From: Xylona heveae TC161
Taxonomy: Eukaryota; Ascomycota; Xylonomycetes; Xylonales; Xylonaceae
Assembly (NCBI RefSeq): GCF_001619985.1
Contig: NW_017264199.1
Coordinates: 248,001 to 312,000 of the forward strand
Length of the DNA stretch: 64,000 nucleotides
Direction: 5' to 3'
Below, one piece after another: positions 9,388 to 20,936 of this stretch (its first letter is position 1; each line of letters starts with the position of its first letter). A model generated the notes under the pieces. The model saw nothing but the letters and a program-made list of their open reading frames with translations, was not told the DNA's origin and ran no database searches. Both the position numbers and the translations under genes were made by a program.

Positions 9388-11411
9388 TCTGAACTCGCCA
9401 GTACTCGTCAAATAATCAAAGAATTTCTGTTCGAAGACACCTCTTTGATATTCGAGTAGGTGGTAGAAGAGAGGACGGTGAAACGAAAAGCGTGAAGTGT
9501 ATGGAGCGCGGTATTGAGTTCGCGTCGTAAAGTAGCTAGACACGGGATAATTTTGGATATGTACAAATTATAACGCAGACATCATTCACAGCAGCCGAAT
9601 AAAGGCAAAAATGGAAATGCGATGTCAGATAGGATGGAGGAAAAAGAATAAAAAGTTGAAAAAGGTCTGGCCAGAGGTGTTTCAGGGGGGCAAGATGCGG
9701 GTGGGGGACCCCTTCGCCGGGGAAAAAATCCCCACAAAGTCCTGGAAACCTTGCTGCATCTGATTTTCGCCTGGGAAGAAAGCGCCTGATTTTGCTAGGG
9801 ATAACTTTAGTAATGACATGCAATGATAACACAAAAAGGCGGCGTTAGAGGGGACACGGCAACGATCCAGTCAAGCATCGTGGGCGCGTGTGATGGGGTC
9901 TTGGCAAAGAAGCCGGGCCAACGCCATCTTGGCAGAGAAGCTGCAGAGCGAAGTACTCGCGGGATATCACTATTCAAGACCTGTTAATACATTGCGTTAC
10001 CGTTGTAGGACACATGAAATGCAAACGTGCATTTCAAATTCTTCCTATGGTCCACCATCTTCCTTGTGAAGAGTAAAGTAATGGGAGGAGTGAAGTGGAA
10101 GAAATAAATACGGCTCGGTCAGCTTGTTGGCTTATTCAGGGTCACTTTTGGCGGTGACATGGTTGGTCACCTGTAGCACGACCGAGGACTAAGCCTACTT
10201 GGTCCACACTAACTTTATCTCTCATTTTGTAAGCTCTTGAATCCAAAAAAAAAATCCTTCCTTTTTCCTCTCTAATTTTTTTTTTATCGCAAAAATGTAA
10301 CTTGAAGCTGTGTAAGAGACATCTCATATATTGTGCTACCATATTAAACTTCAAAAAACCTTTTAATTATTTACTACAGAATTACTTGTACTTGCCATAA
10401 TATGTGTGCAGAATATTAAATTACTGATTTGTTTTTGTTTTCTTTTCGTATTTTTCCTACTCTACTTAACCTTTACTCCAGAAGCCAGTCCAGTTCTTTA
10501 CTTGTGTTCCTATATTCAAGGTATTAAATTAGCTGAAAAAAGGTTCAATTATATTTTTTGCTTTACGTGTCTTCATTCTTTACTACGTATCTCATCCTGC
10601 ATGATGAAGTGCGTGGTGGACCATGGAGCTCAGCATTACCTTTTATGGGAAAAGCTGGCATTCATCATTCTTCTTATAGATGCTAGTGATTTTATATATA
10701 GCATTACCAATAAGATCATCTTTTGAGAGAAACCTCCACAAGCATCTTCCTTGCCGATGCCGGTGAGAGCACTCATATTGTGTTACGTGGGAGAGCAAGG
10801 GAGGCAAGTGGACAATGGGTGACAGAATGAAAACCATCACTTTATCATGAGAAGACTCATATTTGCTCAAAGCATCTTGTTTGATAGCATTTCGAGCGGA
10901 GGTGAAATTCAATAGTTCTTGACTCCCAAAACTCCACAGCATCGTAATCTCTCACCAGCCGACCGACCGTCTCACCGCCTGATAAGTCAGGAATGGAACT
11001 GGCAGGCTGGAAGGATAAGCTCCCCTCGTCCCGCTTTTAGCGCCGAGGAACCATCAACCAAATACCGAATAATGGACCAAGTAAAACCCAGCGGGCGAGA
11101 GAGATAATTTCTCCTGGTGGATCCCAGGTTTTCCCTTGCTCAGCATGGCTTTCTATACCGCCCTACCGCCTTCCAGCAGGCCTAATAATCATTACTGCCG
11201 CACTACTACGGTGGATCCTTCTGGGGTCCTCAACTTCCTCTCGTGCCGCCATGGTCTTCCTTCCGTCATCTCTTCCTTGATTTCTTGCGCAAGGGTTGCG
11301 GAAATGCAATTAATTGATGCCTTTGGCTACTTTTAGGGAGAGCCTTGTGAGCTGTGCTCTGCTACGAGTCGTCATCTCGTATAGCACACAAAACACATAA
11401 TTGTGTCTAGA
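9388..11411. other. 2 kb gene-free divergent region
   Basis: Separates the CAX gene (minus) from the alpha/beta hydrolase (plus). Bases 10200-10700 are AT-rich with long A and T runs. A weak hairpin (GGTGAC/GTCACC) lies near 10152-10170. No frame here looks like a protein. Confidence 0.5.
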
Positions 11412-13132
11412 ATGATTGGCACATCTACGGCCGAGTACGTCCTCTTGAGGGCTTTCATCTTGATTCTTCAAAGTCTAGCCCCGCTCAGCGTCATCTACTG
11501 GATTCTTCGCGTTTTCCACGTATCCTCAGCGCTTCGACTGCCACCGTTCCTGGAGCGTTGGGCTTTGGAAGAAGCCATATTTTGCGTGACCGTCTACGCT
11601 CTACATCGTTTCTACCTCCAGCGTCCCGCCATTCATCCTCCTTTATTGTCTCGAGAGAAGCGCCGCGGGCTCGTGAAGCTGTGCCATGAGAGCATTCCTG
11701 ACCTGGGGAACTACATGTCAAAATGGTTTCTAGACGCTCCACTGGAGGAGCTGAGGCGAGAAAATGTGAAGGAATTTTATCGCTGGGCCTTCTTCAGTAG
11801 TGCCCAAGAAGACCCAAGCACAGAGGAGGAGGTCAATGAATACGTCAACGATTTTGAAGACCGAATGGGCCATAAATTTAGGCCAGGGCGTGCCAACGTC
11901 AAATGCCTGCGATTGACATTTGAGAAGGTGGATATGCTACACCGAAGCTTAGCGTGGTATCTGGTGGGTGTAATTACGTCGTCCTGTTGTTGTTCCACCA
12001 TGACGTGCTGACTTATCGAAATCAGCTGATATTCATCGTTGACAATATTACCTTTCTGTCATTGCTGTACAATGGGTTCCAGTACTATCGTGGTTCAGCG
12101 AAAAGGACCTTCGCTGTCTTTCCGCCTCGACCGCAAAAGCTGCTGGCCAAAGGTCGCGCACCTGTGAAGAATATTTCTTACTTTTATCGTCCCCATACTT
12201 CTCGCTCCTGCCGTCCCATCCTGTTTCTACATGGCATCGGCGTGGGCCTTGGACCCTATGTCAAATTCTTCACTGAGCTTGGCAAGAACAGCGCTGCCAG
12301 CGAAGATGGACAGATTGGGATTCTCGCCTTGGAGATTCTCCCCATTTCATCTCGCATTACCCTCCCTGTTTTGAGGAAGGAGGAAATGTGTCGGCAAGTT
12401 CGGGCAATATTGGAGTATCATGGATTCGATGATTGTGTTCTCGCAGCCCACTCGTAAGTGATCCCGTGGCCTCTCTTGAAACGAGCATCTGTTGACCCAT
12501 GTGTGTCTGGAAAAAGTTACGGATCAGTAATTGCAACCCACCTCCTCCAAGACCCAAGCGTGTCGGAACGTATCGCGTCAGTCGTTCTTGTTGACCCTGT
12601 CTCGATATTATTGCATCTCCCGGACGTAGCGTACAATTTTGTAAGTGCTGGCTTTACGATCTTGCTTTTATTCGAACAGGATACTGATCGCTTTCCTTTG
12701 CAGACTTTTCGCAGGCCTAGAACTCCCACCCAATGGGTTCTATGGTTTTTCGGATCCATGGACGTTGGAGTCTCTCACACCTTGCATCGCCACTTTTTCT
12801 GGTCGGAGAATATCCTCTGGAAAGAAGACCTTGCAGGTCGAAATGCATCCATCTTTCTTTGCGAGCGAGATTCAATTGTCAATACGGCGCATGTCCGGGG
12901 CTATCTCGAAACTTCTGGCTCGTGCTTAGAAATTGATGCCGTCGACGACGGGCTCGTCTCAACGGCAAAGACGACAAAGGCGGATAAATGTCTGAGAGAG
13001 AACAATATCAAACTCTTCTGGTGCACCAAGCTAGAGCATGGTGAGGTGTTTGAGACGAAGCTCTGGAGGAGTCTGTTGGTAAAGGAAATGCTCAAACATA
13101 CCAGACGAAAATCAGAGTCCTCAGCACCTTAA
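11412..13132 (+). CDS. Membrane-anchored alpha/beta hydrolase
   Basis: Four exons: 11412-11963, 12026-12453, 12517-12640 and 12704-13132 (introns 62-63 bases), giving 510 residues. The N-terminus has one or two hydrophobic segments (residues 8-35) and then a soluble domain. The hydrolase fold shows the oxyanion strand PILFLHGIGVG and the nucleophile elbow AHSYGS with Ser327. The acid is likely Asp424 (CERDSIV) and the base His480 (LEHGEV), so the triad looks complete. Such proteins in fungi are usually described only as alpha/beta hydrolases, and the substrate cannot be read from sequence. The first ATG is preceded by an in-frame TAG six bases upstream, which supports this start. Confidence 0.85.
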
Positions 13133-14321
13133 TGAGCGGCTCTGTCGCTTTGGCGTCTTTATCGCGGCTCTTACGCTATGACCTAGTGCTGCTGACAAGG
13201 CCCTGGGTCAGCCTCGAGCTCAGAGAGGCCTACAGAGACTGAGATCACCTGCGCAGCCGTTGAAGGCGAGCGAATCCACGCCAGTTGACGGGCAACGTCC
13301 TCACGAGCTTTGATCCGACAGCTAGATATTTTGCTGAATGAAGATAAGCTCGACGAAATGAATGGATTTCTAATGTATTCTTTGACTTACTAAGGTTTGC
13401 CAGTTTTCAATGTTCATAAATGCATCGGGGGGACACTTGCATCGATATAGGTAAACATATGGGCGTTGTTCTGCGGAGTTTAAGGAAAGCCACTATCTTT
13501 ACGCACATCATAAATCAATGATGCATAGCTTAGACTTCTAGAAATAGAATTTTCAGAAAAGGGGCCAAGGAAGATAAGGCAATATAATCCAAATAGATTG
13601 TTCTTTATAACCACCTCTTTCTTATGTAAGATGTTTTCTCTCGGCGTAGATTTGGACTTGCATCAAAAACAGCGTCTACCACAAAGAGCATGATAATTGA
13701 AGCTCAATGGATGTCCAGGACAAAAAATTTTTGTAAAGCCTCTCAAGAGGCTAAAAGACCCAAAAACCCAAGCATTCTACCTTAACTCTCCTCGTTCCTC
13801 CACCACGCTGGACCCCGGTCCAATCTCCAGGTTCAAGATTCACTGTCTACAGGACAAATTGCTATTGGCCAACCACAACATTAGCCTTCCTAATTCGGCC
13901 AATCGTTTAAATTATCGTCGGACGTCGTCGCAATCTTTTGTCGTCGCGATGCAATAGCGATCGCGATCGCGACCGGAGGTCGAAAAGTTGCCATTTAATC
14001 TACGGCAACAACGATAAAAGGATACGACGGTAAATTTGCATAGCCTGTCCATCTGTTATATGTCTACGACAGGCTGTCGTGTTCATGCTAATCATTCTAT
14101 CGTCGATGCAGTGGTCGGAGGCTGTACGCTCGAATTGTTCTGGTCGACCGGATGCGCAATATGGAGCACTTGACAGATTATCGTTATGCAGTCATTTCGT
14201 TCAAGGTGAGACGGACTCAAAGCGATATTATCCTGGAACTCGAATGCTGAAAGTGCGCTCTTGAATAGGTGAAGCATAATAGAGTCTCCGTTTAACGGAC
14301 TGGGCGAGCTACCTTCTGCTC
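13133..14321. other. Intergenic region with a palindromic CG-rich patch
   Basis: Between convergent genes. Bases 13900-14030 are rich in TCGTCG and contain a perfect palindrome (listed separately). An open frame at 13697-13957 has no protein-like features. Confidence 0.5.
13957..13972. repeat. Overlapping GC palindromes
   Basis: GCGATCGCGATCGC at 13957-13970 is a perfect 14-base palindrome. It overlaps TCGCGATCGCGA at 13961-13972. A small hairpin CGACC-GGA-GGTCG follows directly. Confidence 0.85.
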
Positions 14322-14826
14322 TCAACGCAAGCACATCCCCATGGTTTCGTTGAGCATATGCACAGTCTCGCGGAAATGGTTGAACGCTGACTTTTGGATG
14401 CGCAGCTCGGAGACAGGAGTTCTGGCGGTTCTGCTCACACAAACATGTACGTCAGTAACATAGGACAATACGCCGCAGGGGTGTTGAAAACGAATGAGGA
14501 ACAGTAAGATCGGATGTCCGGATTCAATCAACGACTTACGGTTTCCGCGGATGATAGATATTCTTCCTCTCCCACCACCAGGCATACATGAGATTCTTTA
14601 CAATGTGGTGCTCGACTCCTTTCTGGCTTGTAGCGCCGCGAAGAAATTCCAATGTGTTTGTTATTTTCCTCTCGTCAAAATCGGTAGCTTTTCCTTCGCG
14701 GAAGGCATTTCGCAGACGATCGCGAAGTGTATAGCGGGATGGTTTCGAAAATTGTATTGCGCGGTGGCCTTCTCGCCAGAGATGTCGGTATGCGTGGATC
14801 AGTTGGAGTCGAGTGGGAGCTGACAT
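14322..14826 (-). CDS. Small LYR-like protein, DUF1763 family
   Basis: Two exons, 14826-14540 and 14430-14322, with a 109-base intron (donor GTAAGT, acceptor GCAG), give 131 residues. The N-terminal block has RLQLIHAYRHLWREG, SRYTLRDRLRNAFRE and a WWWERKN segment. This is the pattern of the fungal DUF1763 family, which resembles the LYR/Complex-1 small mitochondrial proteins (a short three-helix bundle, basic, with a spaced R...F). LYR proteins bind acyl carrier protein in mitochondria and help assemble respiratory complexes, iron-sulfur proteins or mitoribosomes. Which of these applies here is unknown. An upstream in-frame ATG at 14865 would add 13 residues. I prefer 14826, where the conserved block begins. 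Confidence 0.68.
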
Positions 14827-15226
14827 TTTTGATCCAATACAAAAGTTCGGGCACTGGGCGAACATATACTGTTTTGCTGTTGACTTTCAGATTCAGCCCA
14901 ATCGGTGCCAAGAACTCGCCAAGGGATCGATTTGGCGTGATGGCGTGTCGAGCGGTTTGCGTCGGCATTCAGAGACGACGTTTGTCCCGATTTAGATCGC
15001 GCCACCATCTTCAGTTCTTGCAAATAATATCCTGACTGCTCGACCAACTGTTTCTCTCTTTTTCCCTTAGCTAAACCGTCAAGGTCCTCTGCCCCTCCTT
15101 TCATATTTTTTTTTTGTGCCTGACACTGGCATTTTTGAACCCTGCTTTCAGACTCTTATTACCTTTTCTTGATCGCATTTGCATTCTCCGCAACACCACA
15201 TACACTGCCCCGCAACAACCCCCACC
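14827..15226. promoter_or_regulatory. Divergent promoter region, DUF1763 gene and CBS
   Basis: A 400-base spacer between head-to-head genes, with pyrimidine-rich tracts just before the CBS start. No binding site is clear. Confidence 0.5.
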
Positions 15227-16986
15227 ATGTCTACAATCAGCAAACCGGCCCTCCCACCTGTGGTGATGAACTCAGTCACTGAGCAGATTGGCAACACGCC
15301 TATGGTGCGCTTGAACCGGATTCCTCAGAGTTTTGGTATCGAAGCTACCATCTACGCCAAACTCGAATACTTCAACGCCGGCGGAAGTGTCAAGGACAGA
15401 ATTGCTTTGCGCATGATTGAGGAGGCCGAGCGCTCCGGCCGTATAAAGCCAGGAGATACGCTGATTGAACCTACCAGCGGTAACACGTAGGTTGCGCTAC
15501 TGAACGTTGCAATCTAATGATCTTATGCTGAGAATTGTTATATACAGTGGTATCGGTTTGGCTCTTGTCGCTGCAGTTAAGGGTAAGGAAGATTCTTTTT
15601 ACATGCACCATTGATTCAAGATTTTAAATTTTGACAACATTCTCAGGATACAAGACAATCATTACCCTTCCCGAGAAGATGTCAGCCGAGAAGGTATCCG
15701 TACTTAAGGCCCTTAACGCCACTATCATTCGAACCCCGACTCAGGCCGCTTGGGATTCGCCCGAGTCGCACATTGGTGTCGCCCGTCGTTTGGAAAAGGA
15801 ACTTCCCAATGCACACATTCTTGACCAGTATGGAAACCGTGACAACCCGTTGGCTCACGAATTTGGCACCGCCGAGGAAATCTGGACACAGACAGAGGGC
15901 AAGATCAAGGCTGTCGTTGCCGGTGCTGGAACTGGTGGTACCATTACTGGCATTGCGGCCGGTCTTAGAAAACACAACCCGAACATTCAGATTATTGCTG
16001 CAGATCCTCAAGGCTCGATTCTTGCTCTGCCCGCCTCGTTGAATGAGGAGCATGCCAATGAATCCTACAAGGTCGAAGGCATTGGCTACGATTTCATTCC
16101 TGATGTGCTGGACCAGAAGAGTGTGGACCGCTGGTACAAAACTGAGGATCGCGAGTCTTTTGCGCTTGCGCGGAGATTGATTGCTGAGGAGGGTCTCTTA
16201 GTCGGCGGTAGCAGTGGAACAGCCCTCGCAGCCACGATCAAGGCTGTCAAAGACCTTGGATTGAAGAAGGGCGACGTTGTTGTCACCATCATGCCCGATA
16301 GCATCCGAAGCTATCTCACAAAGGTGAGTGCCTACTTTACCCAGTATTTGAGAAATCATTCTAATCGTATTCAGTTTGCCGACGACGACTGGCTCGCCGC
16401 CAATGATCTGCTGCCCGCTATTAACGGCGATGCTCATGAGACTCAGGCCCCCGTGGCTAAGCCCCGCTCTTCTTCCATCGATTCCAAGGACCAGTTTCAC
16501 GGTGCGACTGTTCGTACTCTTCGCCTCAAGCCTGTCACAACTGTCCTTTCGAACTCACCCTGTGCGGATGCAATCGAGGTGATGCGCGACCGCGGCTTCG
16601 ATCAGCTACCTGTACTTACTCCCACTGGCGGCCGACTCGTCGGCCTCGTCACTCTCGGTAACTTGCTCAGCTACATCAGCCGCGGCCGGGCGTCTCCCAA
16701 GAGCACCGTATCTGAGGTCATGTTCAACTTTGCCAAGCTGCCCGAGGTTACGACGGATCCCCGCGACATTGAGAGTCAATTGGGCGCGAAGCCCAAGCAC
16801 CACAAATTCGTCGAGATCACTGTCGATACGCCTCTCAGTGCGCTCAGCCGTTTCTTCGAATGGAACAGCGCGGCTGTCGTTACGGAGCGCGATGAGAAGA
16901 GCGCTGCGGGTCTCAAACCTCTCGCCATCGTTACCAAGGTCGACCTTCTCACCTGGTTGGTCAAGCAGGGGCGCATCTCCGCGTAA
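15227..16986 (+). CDS. CYS4: Cystathionine beta-synthase
   Basis: Exons 15227-15486, 15548-15582, 15647-16323 and 16375-16986 give 527 residues. The enzyme joins homocysteine and serine to cystathionine in reverse transsulfuration (yeast CYS4; mecB in Aspergillus nidulans). The PLP lysine is Lys56 in GGSVKDR. EPTSGNTGIGLA forms the substrate loop, [10 protein letters not shown] the phosphate cradle, and GGSSG follows. The C-terminal third (about 340-525) carries a CBS domain pair ([20 protein letters not shown] is the first). There is no N-terminal haem-binding extension, as is usual in fungi. The start has a good context (CACCATG). Exon 2 is only 35 bases. The paralogous cysteine synthase is excluded by the CBS domains. 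Confidence 0.95.
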
Positions 16987-17672
16987 ATAACATCTGGGTC
17001 AATATGATATCCATGGTATATGGGTGATGCTTGGTTCCTTGGAATTTTTACACTACATATTCACTACTCTGCTGATCAGCCAGCCCTTTGTGGTGGATGT
17101 TGATTTGATCATGATTCATGCGTAACGCATTCAACATACGGTTGGGTGGTTGCATTATGGCGTTGTTTTCCTCGTTTGACTCTTCTTCTTTTCTATTGTG
17201 ATACTGAATTGTGGCTTCTGTTGAACATGGCATGTCGTTTTTACGGCGGTAGGATTCGTTTTCGGTCGGTGCAAATCAATAAAGGGTATAGATATCAATA
17301 GAACAAGTCTCGATTTTATCGTATTTGACTGTCCGTTACCTGATTCAGTTGTAGATTCTGGATAAATTATGCCTACGATGCAGTGTGGTATTATAGTAAT
17401 GCAATAGTCCTACCTATACCCGCCTCGTGCACCAGCGCTAGTTAAACCTTAAAGCTGAACCCCACCAAACGCGGTCACTATGACTCTCCGCTGACCACCA
17501 CATAATGACATGTGGAAACGATCAACAACTCCGACCCCAATCCGGAGTGCTGTACTCCGGAGCTTGGTAATCATCTATTCTGACATGACTTCGACCGTTG
17601 ACTATTTAAAGCTCTACAATGTGTTGATAGATGATCAAATTAGCACAAAAACCTTGACTACAGCCTTTCGCC
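16987..17672. other. Intergenic region
   Basis: The 3' flank of CBS and the promoter of the epoxide hydrolase. The only clear site is the palindrome at 17541-17561. Confidence 0.5.
17541..17561. promoter_or_regulatory. Gal4-like Zn2Cys6 site, CGG-N11-CCG palindrome
   Basis: TCCGGAGT and ACTCCGGA form a perfect 8-base inverted repeat around GCTGT. The core at 17543-17559 is CGG-N11-CCG and agrees with the optimal yeast Gal4 17-mer at 14 of 17 positions, including the central CTGT. It ends about 110 bases before the epoxide hydrolase ATG, a normal upstream activator distance. That a Zn2Cys6 regulator binds it is inference. Confidence 0.5.
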
Positions 17673-19156
17673 ATGACGGGCAATCCCCAGCCATACACAA
17701 TTTCAGTGCCTGACGCAGCGCTCGAGGAGGTGAAGCAGCGTCTTTCCTTTGCGAAATTTCCTGACCAGCTCCAATCCCCAGATCAGAATGATTGGCCATT
17801 CGGCGTCCCAGTAGCAGAAGTTAAAAGGCTTGTGACCTATTGGAAGGACAAATTCGATTGGCGAAAAGCAGAAGCACAATTAAATAAACTGCCGCATTAC
17901 AGAACCGAAATTGAGGTCGATGGATTTGGCACTCTAGATATTCATTGTCAGTGTGGTTTTATTGCGTTGTTTTTCAATACTCGCCAATACACCCAAGGTT
18001 AAGACAACTTATGCTGACGTCCTGCATGCAGTTATACATCAAGTCAGTCCAAACAAGAATGCAATTCCGCTTCTATTCTCGCATGGTTGTAAGTTTCCTA
18101 TTTCATTGAAATCGATTTGCATAGAAGAATTTCTAGAGCACGGAAAGCTCGAATTCTTCAAAAACAAAAAACAGAAAAGAGAAAGGGACTAATAAAATCA
18201 GGGCCTGGATCATTCATCGAAATAACAAAACTGCTACCATTTTTTCAAGGAGACGATAAAACCCCAGCATTTCATGTCGTTGCGCCATCACTGCCAAATT
18301 TTGGATTTTCATCTGGCGTCAACCGTCGTGGTTTCGTACTCACAAAATACGCAGAAACTCTGAATAAGTTAATGCTTAAGCTTGGCTACGATCAATACGG
18401 TACTTTCTATAATTTAAAATCCGATTTTTTATTCCGGTTTCTTACATTTTGATAGTCACACAAGGCGGCGACTGGGGCTTCTCCGTTACTCGTGCGCTAG
18501 GTAGAATCTACCCGCAGCACTGCAAAGCATCGCACATCAATCTGGTTCTCGCGCGAGAGCCAAACTGGACTAAGCATCCACTTCTGGCTCTTCAGCATGC
18601 CCTATTTTCTTATACAGACCGGGAGAAGGCTGGTCGTGAGCGCACCAAATGGTTCGACGAAGAGGGATACGGTTACAACCTTCTACAAAGCACAAAGCCG
18701 CAAACCATCGGATACGCTCTTGCCGACAGCCCTGTCACGCTACTAGCATGGATCTACGAAAAACTTCATGACTGGACAGACGGGTATCCCTGGACCGAAG
18801 ACGAGATTTTGACATGGGTATCTATTTACTGGTTTTCGACTGCTGGGCCAGCGGCCAGCGTGAGGATCTATCATGAAGCGACGCGTCCCCAGCCTTATTC
18901 AGACATATCAACCAGAGCTTTAGGCGAGTACACGCCAAATGTTAAGCTCGGCATTGCCCACTTCCCTAAGGAAATAACGGTGGTCCCAGACACGTGGGCA
19001 GCTACTTTGGGTCCAGTAGTTATGCAAAGCTCACATGATCATGGTGGACATTTCTCTGCATGGGAAGTACCTGATGCTATTGCATCGGATGTGCAAAAAA
19101 TGTTTTGTCGGGGTGGACCTTGTTATGGCATCGTGAAAGGTAGAAATGGGTATTAG
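17673..19156 (+). CDS. Epoxide hydrolase (microsomal/juvenile-hormone type)
   Basis: Exons 17673-17946, 18032-18088, 18202-18399 and 18456-19156 give 409 residues. Residues 1-100 are the epoxide hydrolase N-terminal (EHN) domain, with the typical KFPDQ and WPFGVP blocks. The alpha/beta hydrolase domain follows. HGWPGSF (109-115) is the oxyanion turn, and the nucleophile is Asp182 in QGGDWG, which attacks the epoxide. The base is His375 in the HGGHF motif near the C-terminus. The enzyme hydrolyses epoxides to diols. No signal anchor is seen, unlike mammalian EPHX1. The first donor is GTCAGT rather than GTAAGT or GTGAGT. It lies next to a dehydrogenase on the same strand, which suggests a shared detoxification or catabolic role (inference). 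The substrate is unknown. Confidence 0.9.
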
Positions 19157-19633
19157 CTGAGATTAAGAGTTATATGGGGGACTAGGGTCATATATAGAAT
19201 GCTAGGTACACAACAGCTGCTTTTGAGCATGAATTAATACTTACAAAAGGCCAGATTGAGCTTATAATCCATCTTTATCTGTAGCCACATGATTTACACA
19301 AACTGGTGGTTGCCCCGCATGCTGTGTAACTTGTTGTTGCGACGAAAGTGTTCCTTATCGATAAGCAGCCGCTATCTCCAGTCCAATGCGTCATCAGGGT
19401 CCAACTTGCTCGCATCCCCTCGACCACTCGTTTCGTCATGGACATGCCCTAAATTGCTCGACTTAGCCCTTGCAGCTGAAACATTCTCTTCTACAACCAT
19501 ATTATTCTTTTATTGCAAGTATCCAGACATTCCATCGTCTTTCCAGAGTCGCCCTGTTTCTATGTCGATTTATCTCACTGGTTAAGTTATCTCAAGTAGC
19601 TTCAAAACAAGCAGGGCACAACCAACACCAAAA
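19157..19633. other. Intergenic region between the hydrolase and the SDR
   Basis: Promoter of the dehydrogenase. A 98-codon open frame at 19289-19585 has no recognisable features. Confidence 0.5.
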
Positions 19634-20754
19634 ATGTCCGGGTTATTTACCTACCATAATTTCTCACTATCCGAGACTCCCCCTTTGACAGGCAAAGTCG
19701 CCGTCATCACCGGCGGACATGCCGGAATCGGGCGCGAAATCACCGCGCAGTTGCTCTTGCACGACATTGCAAAAGTGTACATCCTTGGCCGAAAGCAAGA
19801 GAACTACAGCGACGCTATTAAGGAGTGGACGACACGGAAGAGTATCCCTGAAGAAGAATGCTTGAAGCGAACTGAATTCTTGACGTGCGACCTGAGCGAT
19901 CTTGTGGCTGTGAAAAGCACCGCGTTGGACATTGTGAAGAAGATTAGAAGCGACGGGGGGACGGCGAGGCTGGATATGCTGTTTGCGAATGCTGGTATGT
20001 TTGTGTGCAGTCGTTACTCTTTTTTATATAACATTTAAATTTTGTGGGGGTTTCAGGAGCTGATTTTTCGAAAATAGGCGTGCCTACTGTGCCCGAGTAT
20101 ACTCTTTCGCCGCAAGGCATTGAAACTATATTTGCGGCAAACCACCTCGGTCATTTTGCATTGATTAACATTTTGCTGCCGCTGCTTGAAACCACGGCAT
20201 CGAAATATGGCAATGCTCGTATTATTGTTACGACTTCATCATTCCATATGGGCTGCCAGGAGCTAGATCTTGCTTTACTTACATCGCCGACTCGCACCAA
20301 GAGTCCTGCCAATGTCGACAGCTGCTGGAGATATGCGAGAAGTAAGCTTGCCAACATTCTCTTTACACGCCAGCTGGCCAAGCTCTTGAGCAAAAAGAGC
20401 GCAGAGAAGGTCTATGCAAATTGCTTCTTCCCAGGGAATATACCCACGGGAGCAATGGACACGTGGAAAGACCTGTTTGGATCTATTGGAGGTGGGTTGC
20501 TGAAAGGGATGTTCCAAGTAGTTGGTCAGTCGACGGCTGATGGTGCTGCGACGGGCATTTTCTTGGCTGCTAGTCCGGAGGTCGAAAGAGCTGGGCTCAA
20601 GGGCAAATATTTTATCCCGATTGCGACCGAAGATCAGACAAGTAAGCTTGCAGAGAATAAGGACCTGGCGCATAATCTGTGGTACTGGAGTGATCACCAG
20701 ACCACCAAGGCGTTGGGTAAAGACTGGCAGGACGTTGCTGTTGAAATAGAGTAG
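19634..20754 (+). CDS. Short-chain dehydrogenase/reductase
   Basis: Two exons, 19634-19994 and 20057-20754 (62-base intron), give 352 residues. The Rossmann nucleotide-binding motif is TGGHAGIG (26-33). NAG closes strand 4 at the exon junction, and ANHLGHFALI is the retinol-dehydrogenase/WW-oxidoreductase-type block. The active site has Ser in IIVTTSSFH and the YARSK motif (YxxxK). These place it in the RDH/light-dependent-protochlorophyllide-reductase-like branch common in fungi. NADP is the likely cofactor because an arginine follows (LGRK). Substrate is unknown. It is on the same strand as the epoxide hydrolase, about 480 bases downstream. Confidence 0.9.
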
Positions 20755-20936
20755 GGTTTAGCAGACATAAGATGATGAGTTACGAGTTATGATAGTGAAG
20801 TCTATAAACAATGTAATAGTCCTAGTTGTGATATCGTGGACCTCTTTTGTTTTCTCGGTGCCGAGAATGATAAATGGTATTTTATTGAATGAAGCTATGG
20901 ATATATGGAAAATATGGCAAGGAAAACTTTCCGTCA

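Noticed and set aside
10406-10726. A 106-codon hydrophobic open frame
   Set aside because: It is T-rich DNA that gives Phe/Leu/Cys-rich translation by composition alone; no motif or support.
15227-20754. Secondary metabolism gene cluster around CBS, epoxide hydrolase and SDR
   Set aside because: No polyketide, peptide or terpene synthase, P450, transporter or regulator is present, and the neighbours are housekeeping genes.
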